A stretch of 26,720 nucleotides of DNA from Lentisphaeria bacterium (GCA_900768505.1 CAAGED010000030.1:1-26720); one strand, 5' to 3'. Positions 15,619-24,503 are shown, counted from the first letter of the stretch. The notes: generated by a model from the sequence alone, not told the origin. Numbers and translations are program-made.

Positions 15619-16521
15619 CCTAATTTCACGGGAATTTGAGTTTTTGAACTCAGTTTGCTTCTTATTTCTTCAATCTCCTCCGTCAGAAACGTTGTCGCAC
15701 TAAATCGCTCATTGCGTCCCAACTGAATGTACTTGATTTCTCCCAGCGGATTATAGGGCTCAAGTTCTAATCTTATAATATTTTTAAACTCCGCCGCTAA
15801 AGCAACTGCCTCGTCAAAAAAAGCCGGTTCGTCATTGACATTGGCAATCAACGGCAGCCGAAGTACCACCGTCGCCGGGCCGGAACTTAGTTTACGCAGA
15901 TTACTCAGAATAACTCCATTATCCACCTCGGTCAAATTCCGATGTGCACTCCGGGAACTCTTGAAATCCCACAACCATAAATCCGTCCACGGACGCAGCC
16001 GATCCACCTTCTCCCAATCCGCATAACCGCTGGTCTCCAGACAGGTATTGATTCCGGAGTTTTTTGCCGCAATCAGCAAAGCAAGTGTAAAATCAAAATT
16101 AGCCAACGGCTCACCGCCGGAAACAGTTAAACCGCCGCCGGAATTATCGAAAAATATTTTATCCTTCATAACCTCCGCCATCACCGCGTCCACCGACATT
16201 CGCCGCCCGCAAATGGTCAAGGCCGATGCCGGGCAAATTTCCGCACATTTTCCGCAAGCAACACAATTGCTCCGATCAAACCAATGAGTGCCGCCGCTGA
16301 ACTTATGACATTCATGCGGGCAACAGGCGACGCACTCACCGCAACCCAGACATTTTGCCGCCATGTAAAGTATTTCCGGCGCGAAACTTTGCGATTCCGG
16401 GTTGTGACACCAGCGGCAATGCAGCGGACAACCTTTCAAAAAAACGATAGTACGAATACCTGGCCCGTCGTGCAATGAAAATTTGGCAATATCAAAAAAA
16501 CAGTGTATCTGAACTCTTCAT
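15615..16521 (-). CDS. glycyl-radical enzyme activase (radical SAM), apparent frameshift near the start
   Basis: Activating enzyme that uses a [4Fe-4S] cluster and S-adenosylmethionine to install the glycyl radical on its partner, the large enzyme encoded just upstream. It has the radical SAM triad CPLHCRWC, two extra ferredoxin-type clusters (CxxCxxCxxxCP twice, after the triad), and SGGEPL. These insert clusters are typical of dehydratase-type activases. The uninterrupted frame begins only at a TTG (16475), inside the conserved FSLHDGPGIRT. An ATG at 16519-16521, eleven bases after the upstream stop and preceded by a G-rich stretch, gives the normal N-terminus MKSSDTLFFDIAKF if one T is removed from the T7 run at 16494-16500. 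As written, the reading frame is therefore broken there. Confidence 0.88.
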
Positions 16522-16532
16522 ACCCACCCCGA

Positions 16533-19500
16533 TTAAAATAAGTTACGGGATTTAAATTCCGCCTTGCGCTCCTCATCCAGCGTAACGTAACGCGCCGAAT
16601 AACCATATAAGCGCACCACCAAGTCTCTATGAGCCGCTGGATTTTTATCCGCATCCTCCAGCTCATCCCGGGTAATACAATTCAGTTGTAGCATGCCGCC
16701 GGCTCGGGAAATCGTCCACGCCTTCAAAAAACTCTTCAGCAGTTCCGCTGTCAAACCATACCTGGACATGGAGAGCGTAATGACGGAGTTCGCCGGAAAA
16801 CGCTCTAACGGCAGCCGCCCCACATCCCGGAACACTGAACTTATATCATTGACATGCAGCCGGGTCGGGTTTATTCCCTGAGCCAGGAAATCGCCGCATT
16901 TCCGACCATCCGGCGTGGCTCTGGTCAATGTCGCCCACTGGACCACATCGGAATAACTGTACAAACCACATTGATAAGGTGCATTACGTTCATTGGAAAA
17001 GGTGGCGACAAAATCGCAAATCTCGTCCAAAACCCGTTTTGCCAGCGCAGCTCCTGCCCCGTCACCATCGCCGAAATGCGGCGACCTCTGCGCCTTTAAA
17101 CGCAGCACTTCATCATTCCGCCAGTTACTACGCACCGCCCGAAGCAAATCCGGCAACAATGCTATTTTCCGGTCAAAGCACAACTCCTTAATCGCCAGCA
17201 AAGAGTCAATGAAAATCGCCATTCCGGTCAACGGCAGACCGTGGGGGCTGTATCTGGCGCCGCCATTGGAATAATCCACCCCACTCTCGGCGCAGCCGTC
17301 AAGGCAGGCCGAAAAAAACGGCGCCGGGTTGACCAGCGGCCAAATCCGCCCGTTACGACTTATGCATTTGAGCATCTGAGCCAAGGCTTGCCTGGTATTA
17401 TCAAGGCAGATCTTATATGCCTCATCAAAGCTGCCCGCCCCATCCAATAATTCAAATTTCATCCCGCTCTTCGCCATGCTTTCATCCGCCGGATGGATAC
17501 AACAATCCATAATCTTTCCCATACTGAAGTAGTTGTTGGCTCCCTCGCTGTGCTCCGAGCCTTCGACAATCACCTCCCAACAGCCACCGGCCACATACCG
17601 TGCCGCATCCCGCGGGCTCTTCCCGGCGGCGCATTGGGCTGGAATCAGCACATCGTCATTCAAAAATGCAATTACATTACGTCCCTGTATAAATGGCTTA
17701 GCCATTTCAAGCAATAAATTGTCCGGCGTTCCGGAAGAAATTCGACAATGAATTTTGGGATAAATCAATTTTAACGTTTCATGCGCCTGCAAAAAAAGTT
17801 GACTCAATTCATTACTTGTTACCCGCCCTGCTTCGTCAACGCCGCCTAAGATCAATGTATCCCCCTGCTCGCCGGCGTTAAACTGCTCTCGAATCGGCAG
17901 CAGCGGCGACAACTTGCAGTCCGTTTGCACCAGAAAGCGGCAAATCAAATCCCTGGCATCCTCTCTTGTAATCCGGCCAAGTGCCAAATCATTCTCATAA
18001 AGTTCAATAAGCATACTGTCCGGTGCGCCAATCACACTCATGCCTACCCCATCCAGCACACTGCCGATTTCGTATAAAAAGCGCAGGCAGGCCAATCCCT
18101 CAAAAAAAGTTTCCGCCGGATACCATGGGATTTTGCCGGCGACAGCAGCAATGCGACGCAAATTAACTTTTTCGGCCTCGTCCGCTGCCAAGACAATTTT
18201 TGCTTCGGCGGCAGCGGCAAATCTATCGGCAATTTTTTTGGCGGCCAAAATTCCCCGCTCGGCGGCAGCGTAAAATTCCAGATCGGGCTGAGGATTTTGC
18301 GCCTTGCCGCATCGTAAACGCTCCAACATACCGCACAGGCCATATTTTAAAATATTGCTGAACGGGAAGCAGTGGTGATCGTAGTCGCAATATGGGCCGT
18401 AAGTCAAATGCAACCCGGCCCGCCCCGCTGCCTGATACCGCTGCCAATCCACTGGCGAAATATCCCGATAAAGATGTTCATTGCGCAGCAAGAGCCAACC
18501 GCCGGAACTTAATTCCCGCCGTCCGTTGTATTCGGCAACCTTCAAACCGGTTTCATAAAAGAACGGATCGTAACGAAAAAGTACCGGCTGAAAATTTTCG
18601 GCAATAATTTCATATTGCGCCGCCTTTAACTCCATGGCGGAGGCTTGCGGATGATCGGCGGCAAATTGCTCCATCTGCGCCCAAAGCGGATTAAAGGGAA
18701 TTTTTACATTGTTGCAGGAAAATTTCCGGTAATAATTTTTCAATTCCAATTGCTGAGGAAAGAATTCATCCATCTCCAGCCGAGTTAAATCACTCAATAC
18801 CCGCGCAGTAAAACGGCGTCTGGCAGATTTATTCAGCAACAACGAATTCATAAAATTGCCGTCGGCGGAAAAATCCGGTTCCTGCGCATAATCCAGAAGC
18901 GGCACCCCGGCAGTATTCGCAGCGACGATAAAATCATAAACATATTGTTCCCAAAATTGCGGAGTAAAAATATCGGCGTAATATTTTGAAATCGGCGTAA
19001 TAATTAAAACCGGCCGCAGATTCTCCGCCAGACAAAAGGCCAACATGGATTTTAATTCCTGCACAACCAGAATAAAATTTTGCCGATTCTTCTCCGACAT
19101 GGCAATATTAAAGTCGGTTATGGCAAATTCATTACCCCAGCAACTGAGCAGATTTTTTACACTCATCTCCATTTCGGCGGCGGAAGGGGTTTGATCATAA
19201 GCCAATGCCGGATCAGCAATGTCAGGGTGTTGTTTCAAATATTTATTTATTTTTTCCGCCAACTCACCGGAATAATCCGGAATATCCTCCGGAGCAAGCA
19301 CCGGATAATACTTGACGTAGTGTTCACCCGCCGGATAAGGGGTGCGAATTGAAGAAAACGGACAAATCGGAATCAGCACCCAGGCTCTGGGCTTTAAAAA
19401 TTTCAAATTACGCCTCAACAATTTAAAATCATAAAACAACGACTGGGGTGATGAAGCAAAATTTGCCCCATGCATTTCAGTTTGCGAGTAATCGAAGCTG

Positions 19501-19604
19501 AATTTTCCCATGCTGCTGCCTAAATTGCAAACCTCTATTTTTTTATTCGGATCCGGACACATACTTTTTGTGTCGAAAAAGAGATACTCTGTTAAATTCA
19601 ACAT
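16533..19604 (-). CDS. glycyl radical enzyme with N-terminal SGNH-like domain
   Basis: A 1023-residue anaerobic radical enzyme. Residues from about 300 onward form a PFL-like domain. Thiyl-radical Cys675 sits in GGCWEVIVEG; the C-x-E pattern is that of dehydratase/lyase-type members such as glycerol dehydratase, not of pyruvate formate-lyase with its Cys-Cys pair. The ATPDGRK segment follows, and the glycyl loop VRLYGYSARYV has radical Gly1001. Residues 1-290 are extra. They resemble an SGNH/GDSL hydrolase: NLGSS block with Ser30/31, then a KPRAWVLIPI strand and a LIITPISKYYA strand. The usual C-terminal His of that fold seems replaced in the DGNFMNSLLLNK region, so the esterase activity is doubtful. 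The substrate is unknown. The activase gene follows 11 bases downstream and an SDR remnant precedes. ATG 19604 has a weak AAGG site. Confidence 0.88.
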   Translation of the reverse strand: MLNLTEYLFFDTKSMCPDPNKKIEVCNLGSSMGKFSFDYSQTEMHGANFASSPQSLFYDFKLLRRNLKFLKPRAWVLIPICPFSSIRTPYPAGEHYVKYYPVLAPEDIPDYSGELAEKINKYLKQHPDIADPALAYDQTPSAAEMEMSVKNLLSCWGNEFAITDFNIAMSEKNRQNFILVVQELKSMLAFCLAENLRPVLIITPISKYYADIFTPQFWEQYVYDFIVAANTAGVPLLDYAQEPDFSADGNFMNSLLLNKSARRRFTARVLSDLTRLEMDEFFPQQLELKNYYRKFSCNNVKIPFNPLWAQMEQFAADHPQASAMELKAAQYEIIAENFQPVLFRYDPFFYETGLKVAEYNGRRELSSGGWLLLRNEHLYRDISPVDWQRYQAAGRAGLHLTYGPYCDYDHHCFPFSNILKYGLCGMLERLRCGKAQNPQPDLEFYAAAERGILAAKKIADRFAAAAEAKIVLAADEAEKVNLRRIAAVAGKIPWYPAETFFEGLACLRFLYEIGSVLDGVGMSVIGAPDSMLIELYENDLALGRITREDARDLICRFLVQTDCKLSPLLPIREQFNAGEQGDTLILGGVDEAGRVTSNELSQLFLQAHETLKLIYPKIHCRISSGTPDNLLLEMAKPFIQGRNVIAFLNDDVLIPAQCAAGKSPRDAARYVAGGCWEVIVEGSEHSEGANNYFSMGKIMDCCIHPADESMAKSGMKFELLDGAGSFDEAYKICLDNTRQALAQMLKCISRNGRIWPLVNPAPFFSACLDGCAESGVDYSNGGARYSPHGLPLTGMAIFIDSLLAIKELCFDRKIALLPDLLRAVRSNWRNDEVLRLKAQRSPHFGDGDGAGAALAKRVLDEICDFVATFSNERNAPYQCGLYSYSDVVQWATLTRATPDGRKCGDFLAQGINPTRLHVNDISSVFRDVGRLPLERFPANSVITLSMSRYGLTAELLKSFLKAWTISRAGGMLQLNCITRDELEDADKNPAAHRDLVVRLYGYSARYVTLDEERKAEFKSRNLF

Positions 19605-19625
19605 TTACCACGCCTTGAATATTTT

Positions 19626-20003
19626 TTAATTACCGGAAAAACCGCCGTCCACCACAATCTGCTGACCATTGACAAATGAACTCATGTCACTGGCCAGAAA
19701 AAGTGCCGCCCCCGCAATATCATCCACTTCGCCCAACCGGCCTGCCGGATATTTTCCGACAAAATTCTAATATTGTTTTTCCTCAAAACACCCCTGATTT
19801 TCCGTAAGATCAGTTCGGATGATGCCCGGCGCAATCGCATTCACATTAATATGATAACGAGCCACAATGTTGGCCATACAGCGGGTCATTGCCACAATGC
19901 CGCCTTTCATAACTCCGTAGCCGAAATTCCAGCCGCCCTCGCGGATGGCGCAAATGGAGGAAATCATAATGATTTTCCCCGTCTGCCCGGCGAAAAAAAC
20001 GAT
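19626..20003 (-). pseudogene. short-chain dehydrogenase remnant with in-frame stop
   Basis: About 120 residues of the C-terminal half of an SDR oxidoreductase. It shows GKIIMISSI (end of strand 5 with the catalytic Ser), an active-site region GYGVMKGG matching YxxxK, then NAIAPGIIRTDLT. After an amber codon at 19767-19769, the same frame continues with GRLGEVDDIAGAALFLASD and VNGQQIVVDGGFSGN to a normal TAA. The N-terminal half with the GxxxGxG cofactor loop is absent. The missing part is replaced by an oppositely oriented pectin-lyase-type gene starting near 19989. It lies 21 bases upstream of the glycyl radical enzyme in the same direction, so an intact SDR was probably once part of that operon. 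Confidence 0.85.
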
Positions 20004-20963
20004 TCATTGCGCATTCAACGCGCAATTGATGCCTCGCCGTCTGAAGTGTTATATTTTCCAGCCGGAATTTACGAAATCGCCACACCGCTAAACATCAAAA
20101 ATTTATGCTCGCTGCTGCTGCATAAAAATGCCATCCTAAAAGCCATTGCGGCAATGGATTTCATTTTACATGTCGATTGCGATTTACAACACAATAAGAA
20201 ATTGCGCACATCGGATATGCCGGAAGACTACAATTTATTTATCCGTGGCGGTCAAATTGACGGCAACGCACTGGCATCATGCCTGGCATTGAGCCGTTAT
20301 CACCATTTCTCCTTGGCTGATTCCACCTTTCTTAACGGTCGGAAATTCGGTTTATTCGTCGATGAAAATCAACAATACGGTTATGAGTTGATCGCCAATA
20401 ACCTTTATTTCAAAACCGTTTTAAGCGGCCTGGCCGGAAATGTGGCAGTTTATGCCTGCGGAGGCGACAGCCACTACACCGATATTGTGATAGTTGACTA
20501 CACCGTGGGTTTCCGTTTTGTGGAACACGGCTGGGCAAATCGCCTGACCCGCTGCCATGTCTGGGGCGGACCTTTACCTCCCCGCCGAGAGGGAGATTTG
20601 CCGGAAATGTTAAAAGATTCCATTTGCTTTGATTTGAAAGTGGGGGGTAATATCCTACGCGACTGCTACGCAGATACCGGCGCAATCGGTTATCTCATTG
20701 GTGCGGACACCCGTCTTCTGGGGTGTTCATATTACAGCAATCCGATTTTCAAATTGGACAACATCAGGTGTATAAAACACAATCAGGGTATTTTGCTGGT
20801 GGCCGACAACACCTTCACAAAAACCTCGGAGCATGTAAAAATCTACGAAGGCAGCGGTAAAAACGTCATTTGGCGCGACAATACAACCTATGGCTTTACC
20901 GCGGAGGAAATTCCGTGCTTCAGCATGTTGCAAACAGAAAATACAATGATTAAACAATCATAA
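19989..20963 (+). pseudogene. pectin-lyase-fold (right-handed beta helix) protein, N-terminus missing
   Basis: About 324 residues starting within the signature of pectate-lyase-superfamily/GH28-like proteins: GEKNDSLRIQRAIDA followed by EVLYFPAGIYEIATPLNI. Repeated short strands typical of a parallel beta helix follow up to a normal stop. The usual beginning (a signal peptide or start and the DGVTDDT-type first turn) is lost. The open frame extends upstream to 19773, but those residues are antisense to the SDR remnant and not credible. No catalytic residues can be assigned with confidence. A polysaccharide lyase, glycosidase or phage-tail-like depolymerase are all possible. There is no ribosome site at the apparent 5' end. 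Confidence 0.65.
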
Positions 20964-21042
20964 ACTGGCAAACTATCCGTTTGAGGTCATCCATCCACCC
21001 AATTTGAAAATATTCTCAGTTCATCGTAAACAATGGCAATCA

Positions 21043-21840
21043 CTACTTCTGGCGAAAATACTTAGCGCGAATTTCCGGCAGATTTTTTTGCATTTCCGCC
21101 AAGCGGTCTTCGCTCATAGGGTGAGTGGAGAGAAAAGTATTGAGAAAACCGCCGGACGACGATTCCAAGGCGCCGAATTTCTTCCAGAACGTGACTGCGG
21201 CGCCGGGATCATATCCGGCCTTGGCCATTAAAATCATGCCAATATAATCCGCCTCGTACTCGTGTTTCCGGCTGTACGGCAGAATGGCACCCAGATTTGA
21301 CGTCACTCCATAAACCGCCATCAGCACGTTTCTCTGGCTTTCGTCATCCGTCAAAGCAGAAATTGCCGACCAGCCCAACGATTGAACATTGACCTGACTC
21401 TGACGCTCCATGCTGTGACGAGCTATCACGTGGGCAATTTCGTGTCCCATAACCACCGCCACTTCACTGTCATTGGCGAAATAAGTAAAAATCGGTTTGT
21501 AAAAGGCAATTTTTCCGCCCGGAAGCGCAAAAGCATTCACTTGGTCGGAATTCAAAACATAAAACTCCCAGTCATACTGTTTTTTATCGGCAATTGCCGC
21601 AATCTGTTTTCCAACCCGTTTCAACTGTGCAATTTGCGCGCCTTGAGTTTCCTGAGTACTCTGGGCGGCAATCTCCTGCCAGGCCTGATTACCCAAGGAA
21701 ATATCATCACTCTCACTGTAAAACATCAACTGACTTCGATCCGTGTAAGGAACGGTTGAACAGCCGGCAAACAATAACATAACAGCAACCAATAAAAAAA
21801 TTTGACTGCATCTTTTCTGCAATATATTTTTCAGCTTCAT
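21043..21840 (-). CDS. M48-family metalloprotease, lipoprotein
   Basis: Zinc protease of the M48 family, similar in layout to LoiP/YcaL-type periplasmic proteases that act in outer-membrane quality control. The signal peptide (to about residue 26) ends in a lipobox FAGC, so Cys27 should be lipidated. The protease core has HEIAH (His133, Glu134, His137) and the third ligand Glu194 in an ExxxD motif (HEYEAD). A C-terminal FLSTHPMSEDRL segment is typical. The length is 265 residues. The ATG is preceded by AAGG, and an excellent promoter lies upstream (TTGATT, 16 bases, TATAAT). It appears to be a single-gene unit. Confidence 0.93.
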   Translation of the reverse strand: MKLKNILQKRCSQIFLLVAVMLLFAGCSTVPYTDRSQLMFYSESDDISLGNQAWQEIAAQSTQETQGAQIAQLKRVGKQIAAIADKKQYDWEFYVLNSDQVNAFALPGGKIAFYKPIFTYFANDSEVAVVMGHEIAHVIARHSMERQSQVNVQSLGWSAISALTDDESQRNVLMAVYGVTSNLGAILPYSRKHEYEADYIGMILMAKAGYDPGAAVTFWKKFGALESSSGGFLNTFLSTHPMSEDRLAEMQKNLPEIRAKYFRQK

Positions 21841-21900
21841 GATAGACCTTTAATCACCAGAAATTGTTAACAGACGGAAAACCTAATTGCGATTGCTTTT

Positions 21901-21928
21901 ATTATATGCTAAGTTTAAAAAAAATCAA
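21901..21928 (-). promoter_or_regulatory. promoter of the M48 protease gene
   Basis: Minus-strand TTGATT (21923-21928), a 16-base spacer and a perfect TATAAT (21901-21906), about 60 bases before the start codon. Confidence 0.55.
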
Positions 21929-21974
21929 CCGCAACAATTCATTTTTTTAAAATCAATTTCCTTAACACCAGTTG

Positions 21975-23255
21975 TCAAATCAAATCCAGCGCCTCCGATA
22001 ACGCTCCGATTATGTCATCAATATGCTCCAACCCTATGGAAAGCCGGATTAACTCCATCTGCAATCCGGCCTTGCGCTGATCTTCCTCCGAAAGCTGCGA
22101 GTGCGTGGTGCTTCCGGGGTGAATAATCAGACTCTTCGCGTCTCCTACATTGGCGACAATACTGAAAAGCTTCACATTGTCCACCACACGCCGTGCTGCT
22201 TCCGCTCCGCCCTTAACTCCGAAAACAACCATCCCGCCAGCCCCGTCGGGAAGATATTTTTCCGCCAGTTTCTTATCTGTTACCCCGGGATATTTTACCC
22301 ACGCCACATGGGGGTGATGCTGTAAAAATTTCGCAACCGCCAGGGCGTTTGAACTGTGTTTTGCCATCCGGAGCGGCAACGACTCCACTCCCTGCAGAAA
22401 AATCCACGCCGCATCCGGCCCCAGGGTTGCCCCCTGATTGCGCAGTCCCACCGTCCGCAGACGCAAAATAAACGCCAATGAATTCAATTCTCCCAAATCA
22501 TGGGCAAAACGCAATCCGTGATATCCTCGATCCGGCTCGTTGTAGAGCGTAAATTTTGGATCGCTCCAATCAAATTTTCCGCCATCAACAACCACGCCGC
22601 CAATTCCGGCGCCATGTCCGCCAATCCATTTTGAGAGGGAATGAATAACAATATCCGCTCCGTGTTCAATCGGCCTCAACAAAGTTGGCGGTGTGAACGT
22701 GGCGTCGACAATCAACGGCAGATGATGCTTCCGGGCAATTGAAGCATAACCGGCAATGTCGGCGACACCCAATCCGGGATTTCCCACGCTCTCAATATAA
22801 ATTGCCCGGGTTTTCTCGTTAATCGCCGCTTCGACGGCAGTAAAATCATTCAAATCAGTAAAACGTACGTTAATTCCCTGCTGGGGCAAAATGGCGTCAA
22901 ACTGCGTAAAAGTTCCGCCGTAAAGATTGTTGGCGGCAACAATTTCATCGCCTAATTTCGCAATGTTGGTGACGGCAAAATAAATCGCCGCCGTTCCGGA
23001 AGCAAACGTCAGTGCCGCCGCCCCTCCATCCAGTGCGGCTAATCGTTTTTCCAATACATCATTAGTTGGATTCATCAGTCTGGCGTAGATATTGCCGCTT
23101 GCTTTGAGCGCAAATAAATCCGCACCGTACTGAGAATCACGAAAATTATAAGCAGTGGTACGATATACCGGTACGGCACAAGCCGAAGTTGCCGGATCCG
23201 GAATTTGACCGGCATGTATGGCAAGGGTTTCAATATGATATTTTGGGTTGCTCAT
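21975..23255 (-). CDS. metY: O-acetylhomoserine sulfhydrylase
   Basis: PLP enzyme of the Cys/Met metabolism family that forms homocysteine from O-acetylhomoserine and sulfide. The 426-residue length and the opening TLAIHAGQIPDPATSACAVPVY are typical of MetY rather than of shorter MetB/MetC. The PLP lysine is Lys209 in HSLSKWIGGHG, the phosphate-binding region is ASGTAAI, and the C-terminal LIIHPGSTTHSQL is characteristic. It lies 62 bases downstream of cysK in the same direction, giving a two-gene sulfide assimilation unit (cysteine and homocysteine). The start ATG is preceded by AAGGAA (nine-base spacing), which is part of a tandem repeat array that fills the junction. The gene is complete. 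Confidence 0.94.
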   Translation of the reverse strand: MSNPKYHIETLAIHAGQIPDPATSACAVPVYRTTAYNFRDSQYGADLFALKASGNIYARLMNPTNDVLEKRLAALDGGAAALTFASGTAAIYFAVTNIAKLGDEIVAANNLYGGTFTQFDAILPQQGINVRFTDLNDFTAVEAAINEKTRAIYIESVGNPGLGVADIAGYASIARKHHLPLIVDATFTPPTLLRPIEHGADIVIHSLSKWIGGHGAGIGGVVVDGGKFDWSDPKFTLYNEPDRGYHGLRFAHDLGELNSLAFILRLRTVGLRNQGATLGPDAAWIFLQGVESLPLRMAKHSSNALAVAKFLQHHPHVAWVKYPGVTDKKLAEKYLPDGAGGMVVFGVKGGAEAARRVVDNVKLFSIVANVGDAKSLIIHPGSTTHSQLSEEDQRKAGLQMELIRLSIGLEHIDDIIGALSEALDLI

Positions 23256-23266
23256 GAGTAGAATTT

Positions 23267-23327
23267 CCTTATTCGTTATTCGTTATTCCTTATTCGTTAT
23301 TCGTTATTCCTTATTCGTTATTCGTTA
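23267..23327. repeat. heptamer tandem repeat between cysK and metY
   Basis: Eight consecutive heptamers of the form CGTTATT or CCTTATT, ordered as a 21-base higher-order unit (two of one type, one of the other), plus a partial copy. On the transcribed strand the units read GAATAAC and GAATAAG. The array includes the last cysK codons and stop. Each 21-base unit contains AAGGA, and the unit nearest metY supplies its ribosome-binding site. Confidence 0.95.
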
Positions 23328-24241
23328 AAAAGCCAGGTTGAAAGATAACGCTCGCCGGTATCCGGAAGCAGCGCCACAATGCGCTTGCCGTCAAATTCCG
23401 CTTTTTTTGCCAATTCCAACGCCGCATAAAGTGCCGCACCGGAAGATATTCCAATCAGCAGCCCCTCCTGACTGGCGGCTGCCCGGGCAGTACGCCCGGC
23501 ATTGTCTGCTGAAACCTTGATTACCTCATTAATCAAACTCATATCCAGCACCTTGGGTACAAATCCAGCTCCGATGCCTTGAATTTTATGCGATCCCGGT
23601 TTGCCGCCGGAGAGTACCGGACTATCCTCAGGTTCAACCGCATAAATTTTAATTTGCGGATTTTGCCTCCTAAGATATCCTCCCACTCCGGTTAAAGTGC
23701 CGCCGGTGCCGACTCCGGCAACAAAAGCGTCGATTTTTCCAGCCGTATCACTCCAAATTTCCGGGCCGGTATACCTCTCATGATAATCAGGATTGGCCGA
23801 ATTTTCAAACTGCTGCGGAATAATGGAATCCGGATTGACCCGGTGCAGCTCCTCAGCCTTCTCAATGGCGCCGGTCATTCCCAGGCTGCCGTCGGTAAGA
23901 ACAATTTCCGCCCCGTATGCCTGAACCAACTTGCGCCGTTCTACACTCATGGTCTCCGGCATGGTCAAAATCAGACGGTAACCCTTTACGGCGGCAACCA
24001 AGGCCAATCCAATCCCGGTATTGCCGCTGGTCGGTTCGATAATCAACCCGCCCGGCTTGAGGTGCCCGGATTGTTCGGCCGCTTCAATCATGGCGAGTCC
24101 AATGCGATCCTTGACGGAACCTCCGGGATTGAAAGATTCCACTTTGACCACCACATCGGCAGCAGAATTATTAAGTTTATTAATACGCACTAGCGGGGTG
24201 TGCCCAATTTTTTCGATAATATTTGCGGCTATTCGCTCCAT
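23318..24241 (-). CDS. cysK: cysteine synthase (O-acetylserine sulfhydrylase)
   Basis: PLP enzyme making cysteine from O-acetylserine and sulfide. The 307-residue length is normal. The PLP lysine is Lys44 in GGSVKDRI. The substrate loop EPTSGNTGIGLA, the phosphate-binding GVGTGGTLTGVG and the C-terminal GISSGAA and LLPDTGERYLST all match CysK. AAAGGAA before the ATG supports the start. It is first of two sulfur-assimilation genes with metY. Its final codons merge into the heptamer repeat array, and the very short tail after YLSTWLFNE is typical of the family. No serine acetyltransferase gene is present in this window. Confidence 0.96.
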   Translation of the reverse strand: MERIAANIIEKIGHTPLVRINKLNNSAADVVVKVESFNPGGSVKDRIGLAMIEAAEQSGHLKPGGLIIEPTSGNTGIGLALVAAVKGYRLILTMPETMSVERRKLVQAYGAEIVLTDGSLGMTGAIEKAEELHRVNPDSIIPQQFENSANPDYHERYTGPEIWSDTAGKIDAFVAGVGTGGTLTGVGGYLRRQNPQIKIYAVEPEDSPVLSGGKPGSHKIQGIGAGFVPKVLDMSLINEVIKVSADNAGRTARAAASQEGLLIGISSGAALYAALELAKKAEFDGKRIVALLPDTGERYLSTWLFNE

Positions 24242-24291
24242 AATTTGTTCCTTTCAATAATAATCTCTACCTTTTCTGTTGTGTTTACAAT

Positions 24292-24319
24292 AAAATACAT
24301 TGATTCGGAAGAAATTCAA
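24292..24319 (-). promoter_or_regulatory. candidate promoter for cysK-metY
   Basis: Minus-strand TTGAAT (24314-24319), a 16-base spacer and TATTTT (24292-24297), some 50 bases before the cysK start. The region is very AT-rich, so this is a weak call. No SAM- or cysteine-type riboswitch was recognised in the short leader. Confidence 0.3.
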
Positions 24320-24503
24320 GATGAAAACAAAATAAAATCTACTAAAAAAGTATTCTTTTTTTCAAGCTAAATCCAGTTTCTTATTATCAATAAAGAGTTT
24401 TTTTATTTAATGAATTTACTGCGGAAGGTTATGCAGATTGTTTTTTTATTTAAAAGGTGACGACAATGCCCGATATTAAATATTTTTCGGCCTGCCCCGA
24501 TGA

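Noticed and set aside
19773..19988. N-terminal extension of the pectin-lyase-type frame
   Set aside because: These codons are exactly antisense to conserved SDR sequence, so they are not genuine protein.
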